Below, in pieces: positions 51,264 to 61,400 of a stretch of 64,000 bases of DNA. The translations under genes and the position numbers were made by a program. Position 1 is the stretch's first letter. Each line of letters starts with the position of its first letter. Below the pieces are notes generated by a model, which did not search any database, was not told where the DNA came from, and was given only the letters and a program-made list of their open reading frames with translations. This DNA is from Endoryza sp044226045 (GTDB lineage Bacteria; Bacteroidota; Bacteroidia; Chitinophagales; Chitinophagaceae). The stretch spans positions 1-64,000 of the forward strand of contig JBGAHR010000011.1 of the NCBI GenBank assembly GCA_044226045.1, read 5' to 3'.

Positions 51264-53035
51264 TGCAGGAAATCAGTTTAACCAATACTTCCGAACACGA
51301 TGTGTGCACCTACGACATCCTGGTAGAAGAAAAGGCTATTTCGGCCGAATACCAGGTGATGTCGCTTTCGGTATTGAAGGAAATCAACCGGGTGCCTATG
51401 GCCACCATCGTTCTGAGAGACGGGGAGGCTGCTGCCAGGGATTTTGAAATCAGCAGCCGGGAAGACTTCATCCCCGGAAAGAAGATCAGAATCAAGATCG
51501 GCCGGGATAGTAAAAACAAACAGGTCTTCAAAGGAATCATCGTAAGACATACGATCCGGGTGAAAAATAATGGACACAGCGAACTGCAATTGCACTGTTA
51601 TGATGAAACTGTTCGTATGACCATGGGAAGACATAGCCGGTATTATGAAGACATCAGGGACAATGAAGTAATAGACGACCTCGGCAGAAGATATTCGGGT
51701 GTTTCCACCAAAGCAAAAAAAACCAGTCACAAACATCGGGAGCTGATACAACACCATATCAGCGACTGGGATTTTATTCTTCTCCGGGCAGAAGCCAACG
51801 GAATGCTGGTGAACGTGAATGACGGGGAAATAGAAGTCTCCACCCCGGCTACCGCAGACAAACCAGCCCTTCAATGCACCTATGGCGACTCCGTCATTGA
51901 ACTCGAAGCCGAAATAGATTCAAGATACCAGTGGAAAAAAGTCAGCGGCAATTCCTGGGATTATGCAAATCAACAGCTTTTTGAGGCCAATGCAAGCAAT
52001 CCATCGATCGAAGAACCCGGAAATATTCGGGGAGAAAAACTTTCGGAGGTGGCCAGCCCGGATAAGTTTCTTTTACATCATAGCGGGCATGTGATTCAAC
52101 AGGAACTGCAGGACTGGGTAGACGCCACTATGATGAGAAGCAGACTGGGTAAAATAAGAGGACGGATCAGGTTTACGGGAATCGCAGACATTCTGCCCGG
52201 AAAAATGATACAGTTGGACGGCGTGGGTAACCGCTTTAAAGGGAAAGTCTTTGTCACCTCGGTACGACACGATGTAGGCAACGGCATCTGGGAAACCCAT
52301 GTGCAGATCGGTCTCGATCCTGAACGATTTGCCGACCAGCACAAAGACATTGCCGACGCTGAAGCAGCGGGACTTATCGGATCGATCAGGGGTTTGCAAA
52401 TCGGCAAGGTTGTTCAGTTGCAGGGTGACCCAGACGGGCAACACAGAATTCTGGTACGCATTCCTGTTATAGACAAGAATGCCCGGGGCGCCTGGATGCG
52501 GGTAGCCAGCCTGGATGCCGGAAAAGACCGTGGCGCTTTCTTCCGACCGGAAATAGATGATGAAGTCATCGTTGGATTTATCAACGACGACCCGAGAGAT
52601 GCTGTTATCCTGGGAATGCTGCACAGCAGCGCCAATGGAGCACCGATTGAAACGAAGGATGTCAATCACGAAAAAGGATTCACGACACGCAGCAAAATGC
52701 ATCTATACTTCAATGATGATAAGAAAAAAATAATCCTCGATACTCCGGCAGGCAATAGCCTGTCGCTGGACGAAAGCGAACAAAAGATTACTATTCAGGA
52801 CCAGAACAGCAATGCGATTACCATGTCGCCATCAGGTATAAAAATCGAGAGCCAGAAAAACATCGATATCGAAGCACAGGTGAACCTCACCCTTAAAGCA
52901 GGAGCATCTTTGAAAATAGGAGGAGTTACCATTTCCATTGCGGCTGACGGAAATGTTTCGGTAGAAGGCGCCATGGCAAAACTGAGTGGTAATGGGATTG
53001 CCGAGATTTCAGCGGCGATGGTAAAAATCAATTAA
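51263..53035 (+). CDS. VgrG/Afp8-like spike protein
   Basis: Trimeric central spike. A 590-residue protein with the gp27-like start (about 1-350: YQVMSLSVLKEINRVPMATIVLRDG, KQVFKGIIVRHTIRVKNNGHSELQLHCYDE, MRSRLGKIRGRIRF, IQLDGVGNRFKGKVFVTSVRHDV), an OB/gp5-like domain (about 385-460: IGKVVQLQGDPDGQHRILVRIPV, FFRPEIDDEVIVGFINDDPRD) and a C-terminal beta-helix (HLYFNDDKKKIILDTPAGNSLSLDE, GNVSVEGAMAKLSGN). No C-terminal toxin extension is fused. A PAAR protein follows 10 bases later and would cap it. Confidence 0.95.
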   Translation: MQEISLTNTSEHDVCTYDILVEEKAISAEYQVMSLSVLKEINRVPMATIVLRDGEAAARDFEISSREDFIPGKKIRIKIGRDSKNKQVFKGIIVRHTIRVKNNGHSELQLHCYDETVRMTMGRHSRYYEDIRDNEVIDDLGRRYSGVSTKAKKTSHKHRELIQHHISDWDFILLRAEANGMLVNVNDGEIEVSTPATADKPALQCTYGDSVIELEAEIDSRYQWKKVSGNSWDYANQQLFEANASNPSIEEPGNIRGEKLSEVASPDKFLLHHSGHVIQQELQDWVDATMMRSRLGKIRGRIRFTGIADILPGKMIQLDGVGNRFKGKVFVTSVRHDVGNGIWETHVQIGLDPERFADQHKDIADAEAAGLIGSIRGLQIGKVVQLQGDPDGQHRILVRIPVIDKNARGAWMRVASLDAGKDRGAFFRPEIDDEVIVGFINDDPRDAVILGMLHSSANGAPIETKDVNHEKGFTTRSKMHLYFNDDKKKIILDTPAGNSLSLDESEQKITIQDQNSNAITMSPSGIKIESQKNIDIEAQVNLTLKAGASLKIGGVTISIAADGNVSVEGAMAKLSGNGIAEISAAMVKIN

Positions 53036-53045
53036 TAAAAAAACT

Positions 53046-53339
53046 ATGCCCCCCGCAGCCAGATTAGGAGATATGCATACCTGTCCGATGGTAAATCCCG
53101 GACCCGTGCCCCATGTGGGCGGACCTGTAGTGGGTCCGGGTGCCGCAACCGTTCTGATAGGTGGCCAGCCGGCCGCCAAAGTGGGTGATCTTTTGGTATG
53201 TACAGGTCCGCCGGATTCAATAGTGAAAGGTTCTTCCACCGTATTCATCATGGGAATGCCTGCGGCCCGAATGGGAGATAATACCGCACATGGCGGGGTG
53301 ATCGTACAAGGACTTCCAACCGTTATGATTGGTGGTTAA
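53046..53339 (+). CDS. PAAR-domain spike tip protein
   Basis: A 97-residue single PAAR domain that sharpens the spike: PPAARLGDMHTCPMVNPGPVPHVGG, VVGPGAATVLIGGQPAAKVGDLLVCTGP, and GSSTVFIMGMPAARMGDNTAHGG. His/Cys zinc ligands (HTC, PHVGG, CTGPP, AHGG) are in place. No toxin or transmembrane extension is attached. It lies between spike and gp25 genes, as usual. Confidence 0.95.
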   Translation: MPPAARLGDMHTCPMVNPGPVPHVGGPVVGPGAATVLIGGQPAAKVGDLLVCTGPPDSIVKGSSTVFIMGMPAARMGDNTAHGGVIVQGLPTVMIGG

Positions 53340-53350
53340 AACAAGAAAAC

Positions 53351-53773
53351 ATGACTAAACCAAACTCATTTCTCGGAACAGGCTGGTCCTTCCCTCCTTC
53401 TTTCGAAAGGGAAACCGGAACCGTGCAAATGGTCAGTGCAGAAGATGACATCCGTCAAAGCCTGAACATTCTCCTGTCGACCAGCCTGGGCGAAAGAGCC
53501 ATGCAACCGAAATACGGATGCAACCTGAACGATTATCTGTTTGAGCCACTGAACAGTTCTGTAATTGGTTATATAAAGGACCTGGTGGAACATGCCATCC
53601 TGTACTACGAACCCAGAATCATTGCCGATAAGATAGAAGTCACCGCACAGGATTCCATGGAAATCATTGAAGGCAGGTTTACCATTTCTATTGAATACCT
53701 CATACCGGAAACCAACTCGCGATTCAACTATGTATACGACTATTATAGTAATGAAGCCCTGAAACCAGCATAA
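53351..53773 (+). CDS. GPW/gp25 family baseplate protein
   Basis: A 140-residue baseplate wedge component that nucleates the sheath. Family core: EDDIRQSLNILLSTSLGERAMQPKYGCNLNDYLFEPLNSS, then IKDLVEHAILYYEPRI and a final strand FTISIEYLIPETNSRFNYVYDYY. The normal length is 120-150. It lies 14 bases before the Afp11-like gene. Confidence 0.95.
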   Translation: MTKPNSFLGTGWSFPPSFERETGTVQMVSAEDDIRQSLNILLSTSLGERAMQPKYGCNLNDYLFEPLNSSVIGYIKDLVEHAILYYEPRIIADKIEVTAQDSMEIIEGRFTISIEYLIPETNSRFNYVYDYYSNEALKPA

Positions 53774-53787
53774 AGAACTGATCAAGT

Positions 53788-56700
53788 ATGTTTGACTGCA
53801 ATCAACTTTATCACCCATTTCAAAATGATCCCGGCACGAGTCAGCGGCAGCGGGTTATAGATCAGCTGTTGTCTGAGGACATCCGTATTGATGGCCGTAC
53901 CCTCTCCGATCTGCTCCAGTATTTTTATGATCTTTCCGGCTCCATTCGTTTCTATGATTCATCACTGGCGGTAAGTGACTGGCGTCCTTTCTTCGAAAAC
54001 AGTCTTCCTTTTGCGCTTGCTCGCATTTCGCGGCACGACCATGAGGGGAAAAAGGGAAAATTTGATCAATACAAGCTCGCCTTCAACAGGAAACCCTCTT
54101 CCTCCGGATTACAACTTCTACTCTATTTTATTTATTACAACGGGTTTTCGCAAATACATAAGTGGAACGAAACCCTGCGCGATCAGCAACTCGAGTTCGG
54201 CACCACCCTTCGGGCGCTCATTCGGAACAGCCTCTCCGTTGAACTGAAAAATTTTATTATCCTGGTGAATGATTGCCGAAAACTGTTTGGCATAAAACCA
54301 CCCGACTTCAGCCGGTTTCTGGATACGGCCGAACAAGATGACTGGCAACTGCAAATACAGCATCTTTATTCGCAAACAATCATCAGCACACAGCCGGGGC
54401 ATTGTCAACTGCTTAAAGACTACTACGACAAGCTGACCCTGATCTGGAAAACACTGACAGATGCCATCAGTAAGTTGTCACCGGATGCGGAAAAGGATAT
54501 ACAGAACAGTTTACTCCCCGCAGCAGAAGAACTAAAAGAAAAACATTCTCCGCATCTGGCACTTGTCTTTGCCTTTTTGAGATTATTCAATCAGCTGCAG
54601 AATGAGTTAAACAGGAAAACAAAGGAACACCTGAAATACTTCTACACAGAAGTGTTACAAATAAAATCAAGTGAAGCAGAACCGGACCGCGTCAACATCG
54701 TATTTGAAATTCAAAAAATCCTGAAGGATCAGTATCAAAAGCATAAAATTAACCAAAACACCCTGTTAAACGGTGGACGGGACGGTAAGAATGTGGATAT
54801 GCTCTTCGCTACAGATGAGGAACTGATTCTTAACGAAACGCAGATCGCTGAGGTAAAGACGCTCTATTTGAATAACCAGGAAGTCTTGACTGCCCTCGAC
54901 AAAAATGGCAAGCCTACAACCTATCTGGAAGGTGTATATATGGCGCCTGCTGCAGACAAAGCAGATGGTGTAGAAAAAGACTTCAGGGAAACAGATCCGC
55001 AAAACTGGTATACGCTTGGCAGCAAGTACAGTAAATTCCTGGCCCCCGGCAGCCGCTCTCTGCAACAACATCCTTATGCCAGACTGGGTTTCTTACTGGC
55101 AGCGCCGGTGCTTTACCTGAAAGAAGGGAAACGAAACATTACCCTTACGATTAAATGCAGACTGGATAATCCGTCTGTATCCCTACCCGATTATCCCGCT
55201 TTCCACCCGTCTATTCCAAATCCGGCCACCCCTAACCCCTTACATGCTGAAGTTCAGAAATTCCTGATGGAGAATCCGGGTAACGTCAATTCCAAAGCCT
55301 GTTCCTATGTATTGATTTCACAGGTCATCTTGTCGGAAGCCATGAAAGCCGGAATGAGTGAGGCAAGCAGGGACGCTATCAGAGATGAATACCTGAAAAC
55401 CGGGAACACTCCCTGTTTAAATGATCCGTTGTACAGTGAGCAATCGTTGGTAAAGTCGTCTGATTGGGATGCATTCCTTGCTTTACCCGCCCATGCAACC
55501 ATTTCGGCGGAAGTGGCTGTTTTGCCGGAATGGTTTACTCCCCTTTATCCATTCCGTATCCGGCTCAGCGGTGAAAAAGAATGGATATCCCCCTCAGCCA
55601 TCGAATCAATTTATATCAGCGACCCGGATGTGACCGGCGAGCATTTCTCGATGGTATTAAAAGTCGTTTTGAATGAAGACAAGCCTGCCGTTTTACCCTA
55701 TAATAAAGACAATTTTGGTGTTGACCTGGGCATCAGCATGCCGGCCATAAAAATGGAATTGGAAGAAATGCCCGGCTTCCGTTTACCCACCAACAATAAG
55801 AATCCTGCAAAATGTTGCCTTAGAAAAGAGAATGACAGTGAGTTTCAGCTGGTGTCTTTGTATCACCATTTCAGAAATGTAAAGGTTCTGTCGGGTACTA
55901 AAATAGATGTTACCGTCTGCGGCTTAAAAAACTTCGTGGTACAGAACGACGAGAGTATCATGAATGTAAACGATATCCTTTTGCCTTTTGGTCCGAGGCC
56001 AAAAATTTCCTCCAATTTTTATCTGTCCTCTCCTGAAATATTCAATAAAAACTGGTCGCAGCTTGATGTTAAATTCAACTGGAAGGATCTGCCTCCCAAC
56101 AAAGATTTCGGTAAATATTATCACGGATATGAAGATATTGTGCAGCCCATAACACAGGCTGATCTCGGAACTGACCGGTTTGTCTTTCGAAAAGGATTCC
56201 TCTTGGACGGAACCTGGTATCCAAATCCAACACCGAATCCTGTTCCGATTCCCTTACCACCCAATAATCCTTTCCATTTACTTTTCCCATTGGCACCGGA
56301 TCCCGGTAATCTCTGCAACGACAATCCGAGGGAATATTTATATAAATTTCTTAGAGCCGACTTCGGTTTGCCTGTCTATCAACCAAAACCCAATATCAAT
56401 TTCAACCTGCTGCCATTCACCAACGACTCCAGAAATAATTTCCTGAGACTTACACTGGTGAACCAGGATTTTCAACATTCACGTTATGCCTATGTTTTGA
56501 CAAGACAAATGCAGGCACTTGGCAAATTCCCGGATGTGTATTTTGGGCCAATCTATGATAATGTAGTGGGCAACCTTCCCTACCAGGTGAAAACCATTCC
56601 ATTTGAAGAACTGTTTCAGGCTATCAAAGATGCGTATGCAGTTGGTAAAAATTTATCAGATAACGATCCCAACTCCAGACTCAACAAGATTTTCGATGCC

Positions 56701-58404
56701 ATAAGGGATGCTTACAATAACAACAACCCCTGGGACGTGGCCAACGAATCAGCCGCTATGAAGAAAACAGCCATGGGTAATCCTCAGCCCAATGGCGGTC
56801 CGGTATCTTTTAATCCCGCAATTGGTCAGCACCCGGGTAAATTCACCAATACAGCGGAGTTTCCATCAGCCGCTGTTGATAAGATCATGAAGATATTGTA
56901 CGAGCAGATCCTTACCCAGGCCAATGCTGCTGTAAACGATATTCAAAAAATACAGGTAGTAATCCCCAACGAACCGTATACACCACAGATTCAAAATATC
57001 CTGATAGATTACGCCGCTTCTTCTTCTCTCGAAGAAATCACCCTGGTTCACCTCCATCCATACAAAGACTGCTATGAAGTAAAGGACATTCAACTGGAGC
57101 CTACCTTATTTCCCTTCTTTATTGACCAGGGAAATCTGCATATTGGTCTTACCCAATTCCGGCCAGGAATCAATCTTACTCTGTTATTCCAGATGGCTGA
57201 AGCAACAGCGGATTCAGAGAAACTTCCTGAAGAGATCACCTGGCATTACCTCGCGAACAACCAATGGATGCCGCTTCGGAAAGGATTTGAAGTGATCGAA
57301 GACGGCTCACTGGGACTTACTACCACCGGCATTGTAAAACTTTTGCTGCCGGAAAACATGACTGATAAAAATACCGTTATGCCTTCAGGGCTGTACTGGA
57401 TCAAGGCTTCAATAGCCAAGAACAGCCGGGTAGTCAGTGAAACTGTAAAAGTCTTCACGCAGGCAGTAAGTGCCACATTCCAGGTAACCAATCAAAACGA
57501 TCTTAGCCGGCTTCAGACACCGCTGGAGGCCGGAACCATTGCGAAATTACTGGTGGCGGATCCACTTGTGAAAGCGGTTAACCAACCCTTCAACGGATCT
57601 GGCGGTGCCATTGCCGAACTGGATGGAGGTTATTATCTGAGAGTAAGTGAACAATTACGACACAAAGGGAGAGCTATTCAAAAATGGGATTATGAAAGAC
57701 TGGCATTGCAGGAATTTCCCTTTGTATTCAGGGCAAAATGCATCAACCACAGTATGCACACCGATGCTTCATTCTTCCGAAATGATTTGCCGTATGCGCC
57801 TGGCTTTGTATTGCTCGCTGTCATTCCGGATCTGCGAATCATGAACGCCGGCCAGTCTCCCGAACCCAAAGTACCACTCAGCTTATTGGAAAAAATGGAA
57901 GGCTATCTTCGCCGACGCACCTCACCTTTTGTTCGCCTGAAGGTGGTTAATCCCAGATATGAAAAGGTAAATTTCTGCCTCACCGTTACTCTGAAACAGG
58001 GAATGGATCCTTCCTTCTACACTGATCAGTTAAAATCGGACCTGACCGAATTGCTGGCTCCCTGGGCCGTCGGCAAATACCAGAAACTGGATTTTGGCCA
58101 AATTATATTCCGCTCAGATATCATTCGCTTTCTTGAAAACACCAGCTATGTAGATTTTATTCAGAAGATCCGGATGCAACACCAGGATGACTCCGGAATC
58201 ATGGCTGATATCGAAGAAGTAGTTCCATCCAGCCCACGGTCCATTCTAATCGCTGGCAATATTGAGGTTGAAATAAAAGAGAAGGAATGTCTTTCCTGGT
58301 GTAACAATCCACCCGACAACCGGAAGCCCTGCAGAGATACCGATCTTTTGGAAAACTATTGTCCACCGATCATACAGATCAATAAAATAAAAGGCAATGG
58401 CTGA
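53788..58404 (+). CDS. Giant baseplate J/Afp11-like protein
   Basis: A 1538-residue baseplate wedge protein. Only the last 250 residues or so are a recognisable gp47/baseplate-J region (SEQLRHKGRAIQKWDYERLALQEFPFVFRAKC, LLAVIPDLRIM, SPFVRLKVVNPRYEKVNFCLTVTLKQG, DFGQIIFRSDIIRFLENTSYVDFIQKIRM). The N-terminal 1200 residues hold many beta-rich modules, for example FRTLLRIRLSGEKEWIS-like and a VRLTTTGIVKLLLPENM segment, which resemble the long insertions of Bacteroidota Afp11 relatives. The stop overlaps the next start by eight bases. Confidence 0.85.
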   Translation: MFDCNQLYHPFQNDPGTSQRQRVIDQLLSEDIRIDGRTLSDLLQYFYDLSGSIRFYDSSLAVSDWRPFFENSLPFALARISRHDHEGKKGKFDQYKLAFNRKPSSSGLQLLLYFIYYNGFSQIHKWNETLRDQQLEFGTTLRALIRNSLSVELKNFIILVNDCRKLFGIKPPDFSRFLDTAEQDDWQLQIQHLYSQTIISTQPGHCQLLKDYYDKLTLIWKTLTDAISKLSPDAEKDIQNSLLPAAEELKEKHSPHLALVFAFLRLFNQLQNELNRKTKEHLKYFYTEVLQIKSSEAEPDRVNIVFEIQKILKDQYQKHKINQNTLLNGGRDGKNVDMLFATDEELILNETQIAEVKTLYLNNQEVLTALDKNGKPTTYLEGVYMAPAADKADGVEKDFRETDPQNWYTLGSKYSKFLAPGSRSLQQHPYARLGFLLAAPVLYLKEGKRNITLTIKCRLDNPSVSLPDYPAFHPSIPNPATPNPLHAEVQKFLMENPGNVNSKACSYVLISQVILSEAMKAGMSEASRDAIRDEYLKTGNTPCLNDPLYSEQSLVKSSDWDAFLALPAHATISAEVAVLPEWFTPLYPFRIRLSGEKEWISPSAIESIYISDPDVTGEHFSMVLKVVLNEDKPAVLPYNKDNFGVDLGISMPAIKMELEEMPGFRLPTNNKNPAKCCLRKENDSEFQLVSLYHHFRNVKVLSGTKIDVTVCGLKNFVVQNDESIMNVNDILLPFGPRPKISSNFYLSSPEIFNKNWSQLDVKFNWKDLPPNKDFGKYYHGYEDIVQPITQADLGTDRFVFRKGFLLDGTWYPNPTPNPVPIPLPPNNPFHLLFPLAPDPGNLCNDNPREYLYKFLRADFGLPVYQPKPNINFNLLPFTNDSRNNFLRLTLVNQDFQHSRYAYVLTRQMQALGKFPDVYFGPIYDNVVGNLPYQVKTIPFEELFQAIKDAYAVGKNLSDNDPNSRLNKIFDAIRDAYNNNNPWDVANESAAMKKTAMGNPQPNGGPVSFNPAIGQHPGKFTNTAEFPSAAVDKIMKILYEQILTQANAAVNDIQKIQVVIPNEPYTPQIQNILIDYAASSSLEEITLVHLHPYKDCYEVKDIQLEPTLFPFFIDQGNLHIGLTQFRPGINLTLLFQMAEATADSEKLPEEITWHYLANNQWMPLRKGFEVIEDGSLGLTTTGIVKLLLPENMTDKNTVMPSGLYWIKASIAKNSRVVSETVKVFTQAVSATFQVTNQNDLSRLQTPLEAGTIAKLLVADPLVKAVNQPFNGSGGAIAELDGGYYLRVSEQLRHKGRAIQKWDYERLALQEFPFVFRAKCINHSMHTDASFFRNDLPYAPGFVLLAVIPDLRIMNAGQSPEPKVPLSLLEKMEGYLRRRTSPFVRLKVVNPRYEKVNFCLTVTLKQGMDPSFYTDQLKSDLTELLAPWAVGKYQKLDFGQIIFRSDIIRFLENTSYVDFIQKIRMQHQDDSGIMADIEEVVPSSPRSILIAGNIEVEIKEKECLSWCNNPPDNRKPCRDTDLLENYCPPIIQINKIKGNG

Positions 58405-61400
58405 CACGACTAACGATACCCAAAAAGTCATCAGCAGACAAAATGCGGGTTTCCCGGACTGGCTGGACTTTGACCGCTTGCGCATCGATAGTATGGAATA
58501 TCTGGGCAACCTGTCTGGAAAGATCTGGACGGATCATAATACACATGACCCGGGTATCACTATACTGGAAACACTCTGTTATGCAGTTATGGATCTTGGA
58601 TATCGCAGCTCTCTGCCGTCCAAAGATCTTTTTGCGACCAATCCGGATAACGAATCTTCAGAAAACAACTTTTTCACGCCCGCCCAGGTGCTCACCTGCA
58701 ACCCACTAACGATAACTGACTTTCGAAAACTATTGATAGATATAGAGGGAGTACGCAATGCCTGGCTAACAGTCGCCGAGGATATCAGCACGGATGGAAT
58801 CTGTGGAAGAAAATACCTGAAAGCACCACTTGCCTATAGAATGTATAATCCTAACCCGGTAAAATCTTCCTGTCTTAATTTCTTAAACGGCCTCTACCAT
58901 GTACTCATCGAACCGGAAAAAGAAGAGCTGACAGAAACGGAAAAAGAAAAACTGAAAAAACATATCCATGATACACTCGCCGCACACCGAAATCTCTGCG
59001 AAGATTTCTACGATATAACATTCCTGTGTATTCAGAAGGTTGGAATATGCGCAGACATCGAACTGGATAATACTGTGCAACCTCTCGATATTTACCCGCA
59101 ACTGGTAAAAACGCTTCGGGACTTTTTTTCCGCCGCACCCAACTTCTACCGGCTGCAAGACTTGCTGGATAAAGGCCGCAAAATTGAAGACATATACGCC
59201 GGCAGACCCACAAACCTTGTCAACAGTCATGGATTTATAGACACCGAGGAACTGGAAAAAATGACTTTCAAGAAAGAAATCCATCTTTCTGACCTGTATA
59301 ATGCGATCCTGCAAATCAAGGGTATTAATGCTGCCCGAAATATATCGATTGTCAATTGTGATGGAACCCGGTGCCTGCCGGGTCAGGTTACTGCCAATCA
59401 GAATAATCCCTGGATCTTTCATCTTTACGAAAATCACAGCGCCCGATACCATACCGAATGTTCGGGATTTCGGTTTACAAGGAATGGTCAGGAGCTGCCA
59501 TTTCAATTGGCCGACGCGAACAAACAATTGCCGTTAACCTATTCAAATAAACAGTTCCTGGATAAAAAAAATCTTGACCTGTCAATTCCAAATGGTGTAT
59601 ACCGTCCTGACATAGCCGATTACCTGCCTATTGAAAACGAATTTCCAAAAGTATACGGTATTACGGATGGCAGCCTGCTGAAAGACAGCTCAGATGCAAG
59701 AAAAGCACAGTCGCTTCAATTGCGGGGTTACCTGCTTTTCTTCGATGTGCTGTTGTCCGGATACCTGTCTCAATTAAAAAACATCCGCCAGCTCTTTTCT
59801 TTCCGGGATGATGGCTCCGGGAAAACCTATTTCTCCAACAAACTGCCCGAAACTGACGGATTGAAAAAACTGTTAGGTATCGATCCGGAAAAAACAGGAA
59901 GCAGTCATCACCTGGCCTATCCGGTAAACATAAAATTATTACAGAAGCTGATCGCAAACGGAAGTCTCCCTGCCTGTGATCCTTCCTCCCAGCTACCACC
60001 CTATCATTTTCGTTGCGCCAGTGAAAGAGACAATGCCATTCGCCAGTTCGCTATCGATTTTGAATCGGGCAACTTCTCAGAATTCCTTTTGCAAAGCAAA
60101 AAGAACTGCTGGGTATTTTACCTGCAAAGCAGCGTCAGTCAAATCGTATTGATGTCAACGGAGCAATTCAAAACCGAACAGGCCGCCAGGGCAGCGATCG
60201 CCTCTTTACAGTATCATCTATCAGTAGCAAGAAACTACCGGACTTCCAATGATACAGAACATTCCAGGTACAGCTTCCGCGTGGCCACCATGCAATATGA
60301 TTATTGGGATTATCTGCAAATGCTGACAGAGAATGAGACCCGGTATACCGGAAGAAGAAATCAGTTTCTCGACCATCTGTTGGCGAGGTTTGCCGAAACA
60401 TTCACAGATTACGCCCTGCTGTCTGCACCGTTTCTTCAACCACTCCCCTTGCAAAAGGAAAACATACGGCAAAAAGAGGCCTTCCTGCAATCCTTCCCCG
60501 ACCTTAGCAGCAACCGGGGAAAAGCGTATGATTATACGCTGGATGGATGGAATAATAATAATGTCTCCGGATTTGAAAAACGGGTGACGGCCTATGCAGG
60601 TATGCCTGCTGCCGGACTCAACAACCTGTGTCACTTCGAAGTGCTGGAATATGAAGAGCAAACCGTGGTTCAGCTTCACTCGGGGCAACAATTGTTCTTC
60701 AGCAGCGAACAGCCCTTTGAAAGTCGGGAAGAAGGTAAGGAAGAAGTAAGAAACCTTCTAAAATCCATGCAGGATGTGTCGAATTACAGCTTGTCCGCGA
60801 AATTCGACAAGATACAACTCAGCATCAGAAGTTCCCAGGCACTTTATGAATACCCACATTTGCTCACCGAACAGGAAGCTAAAACGGCGGTCTCCCAATT
60901 TGCAAGGATGACTACAACAGAAGCGTACAAAGAAGACATTCAACCAAGCAGGTACCGTCACCATTTTACACTTCAAAACAAAGCATCCCGGCTTGAATGG
61001 AGCCGGAAAGAGCCGATTTACACAACTGAAAAAAGTTTTTCCATTCCACCTGATTTCCTGTCGGACTTCGCCGACGGATCTCATTGGGAAGCAATAGGAG
61101 AAGAAAAGGAAAAGAGGCCGGAGCACTTCGTTGTTCATCCCGATGATCCATCCCTGTTCATGCAATCCGACAATCTTGTCCCCTATTTCAATCGGATAGA
61201 TGTTCGTGACAGAACAGATATTTTCCAGTTTACTTTATCAGACACAGATAAGTCTTTTTTCTTCCTGTCGGAATCTGACTATGCTGATGAACTGGAAAGC
61301 AAAAAGGATCTTACCCGATTGCAATTCCTGCTGGCCGATGAAAAAAACTATATTATTACTGAAACCGGAAAACTCTATTCACTACAAATCATTCAAAATG

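Noticed and set aside
58883..59527. A 214-residue minus-strand frame inside the Afp12-like gene
   Set aside because: The plus-strand frame is open for over 5.6 kb and carries the conserved baseplate signature; the opposite frame has no family features.
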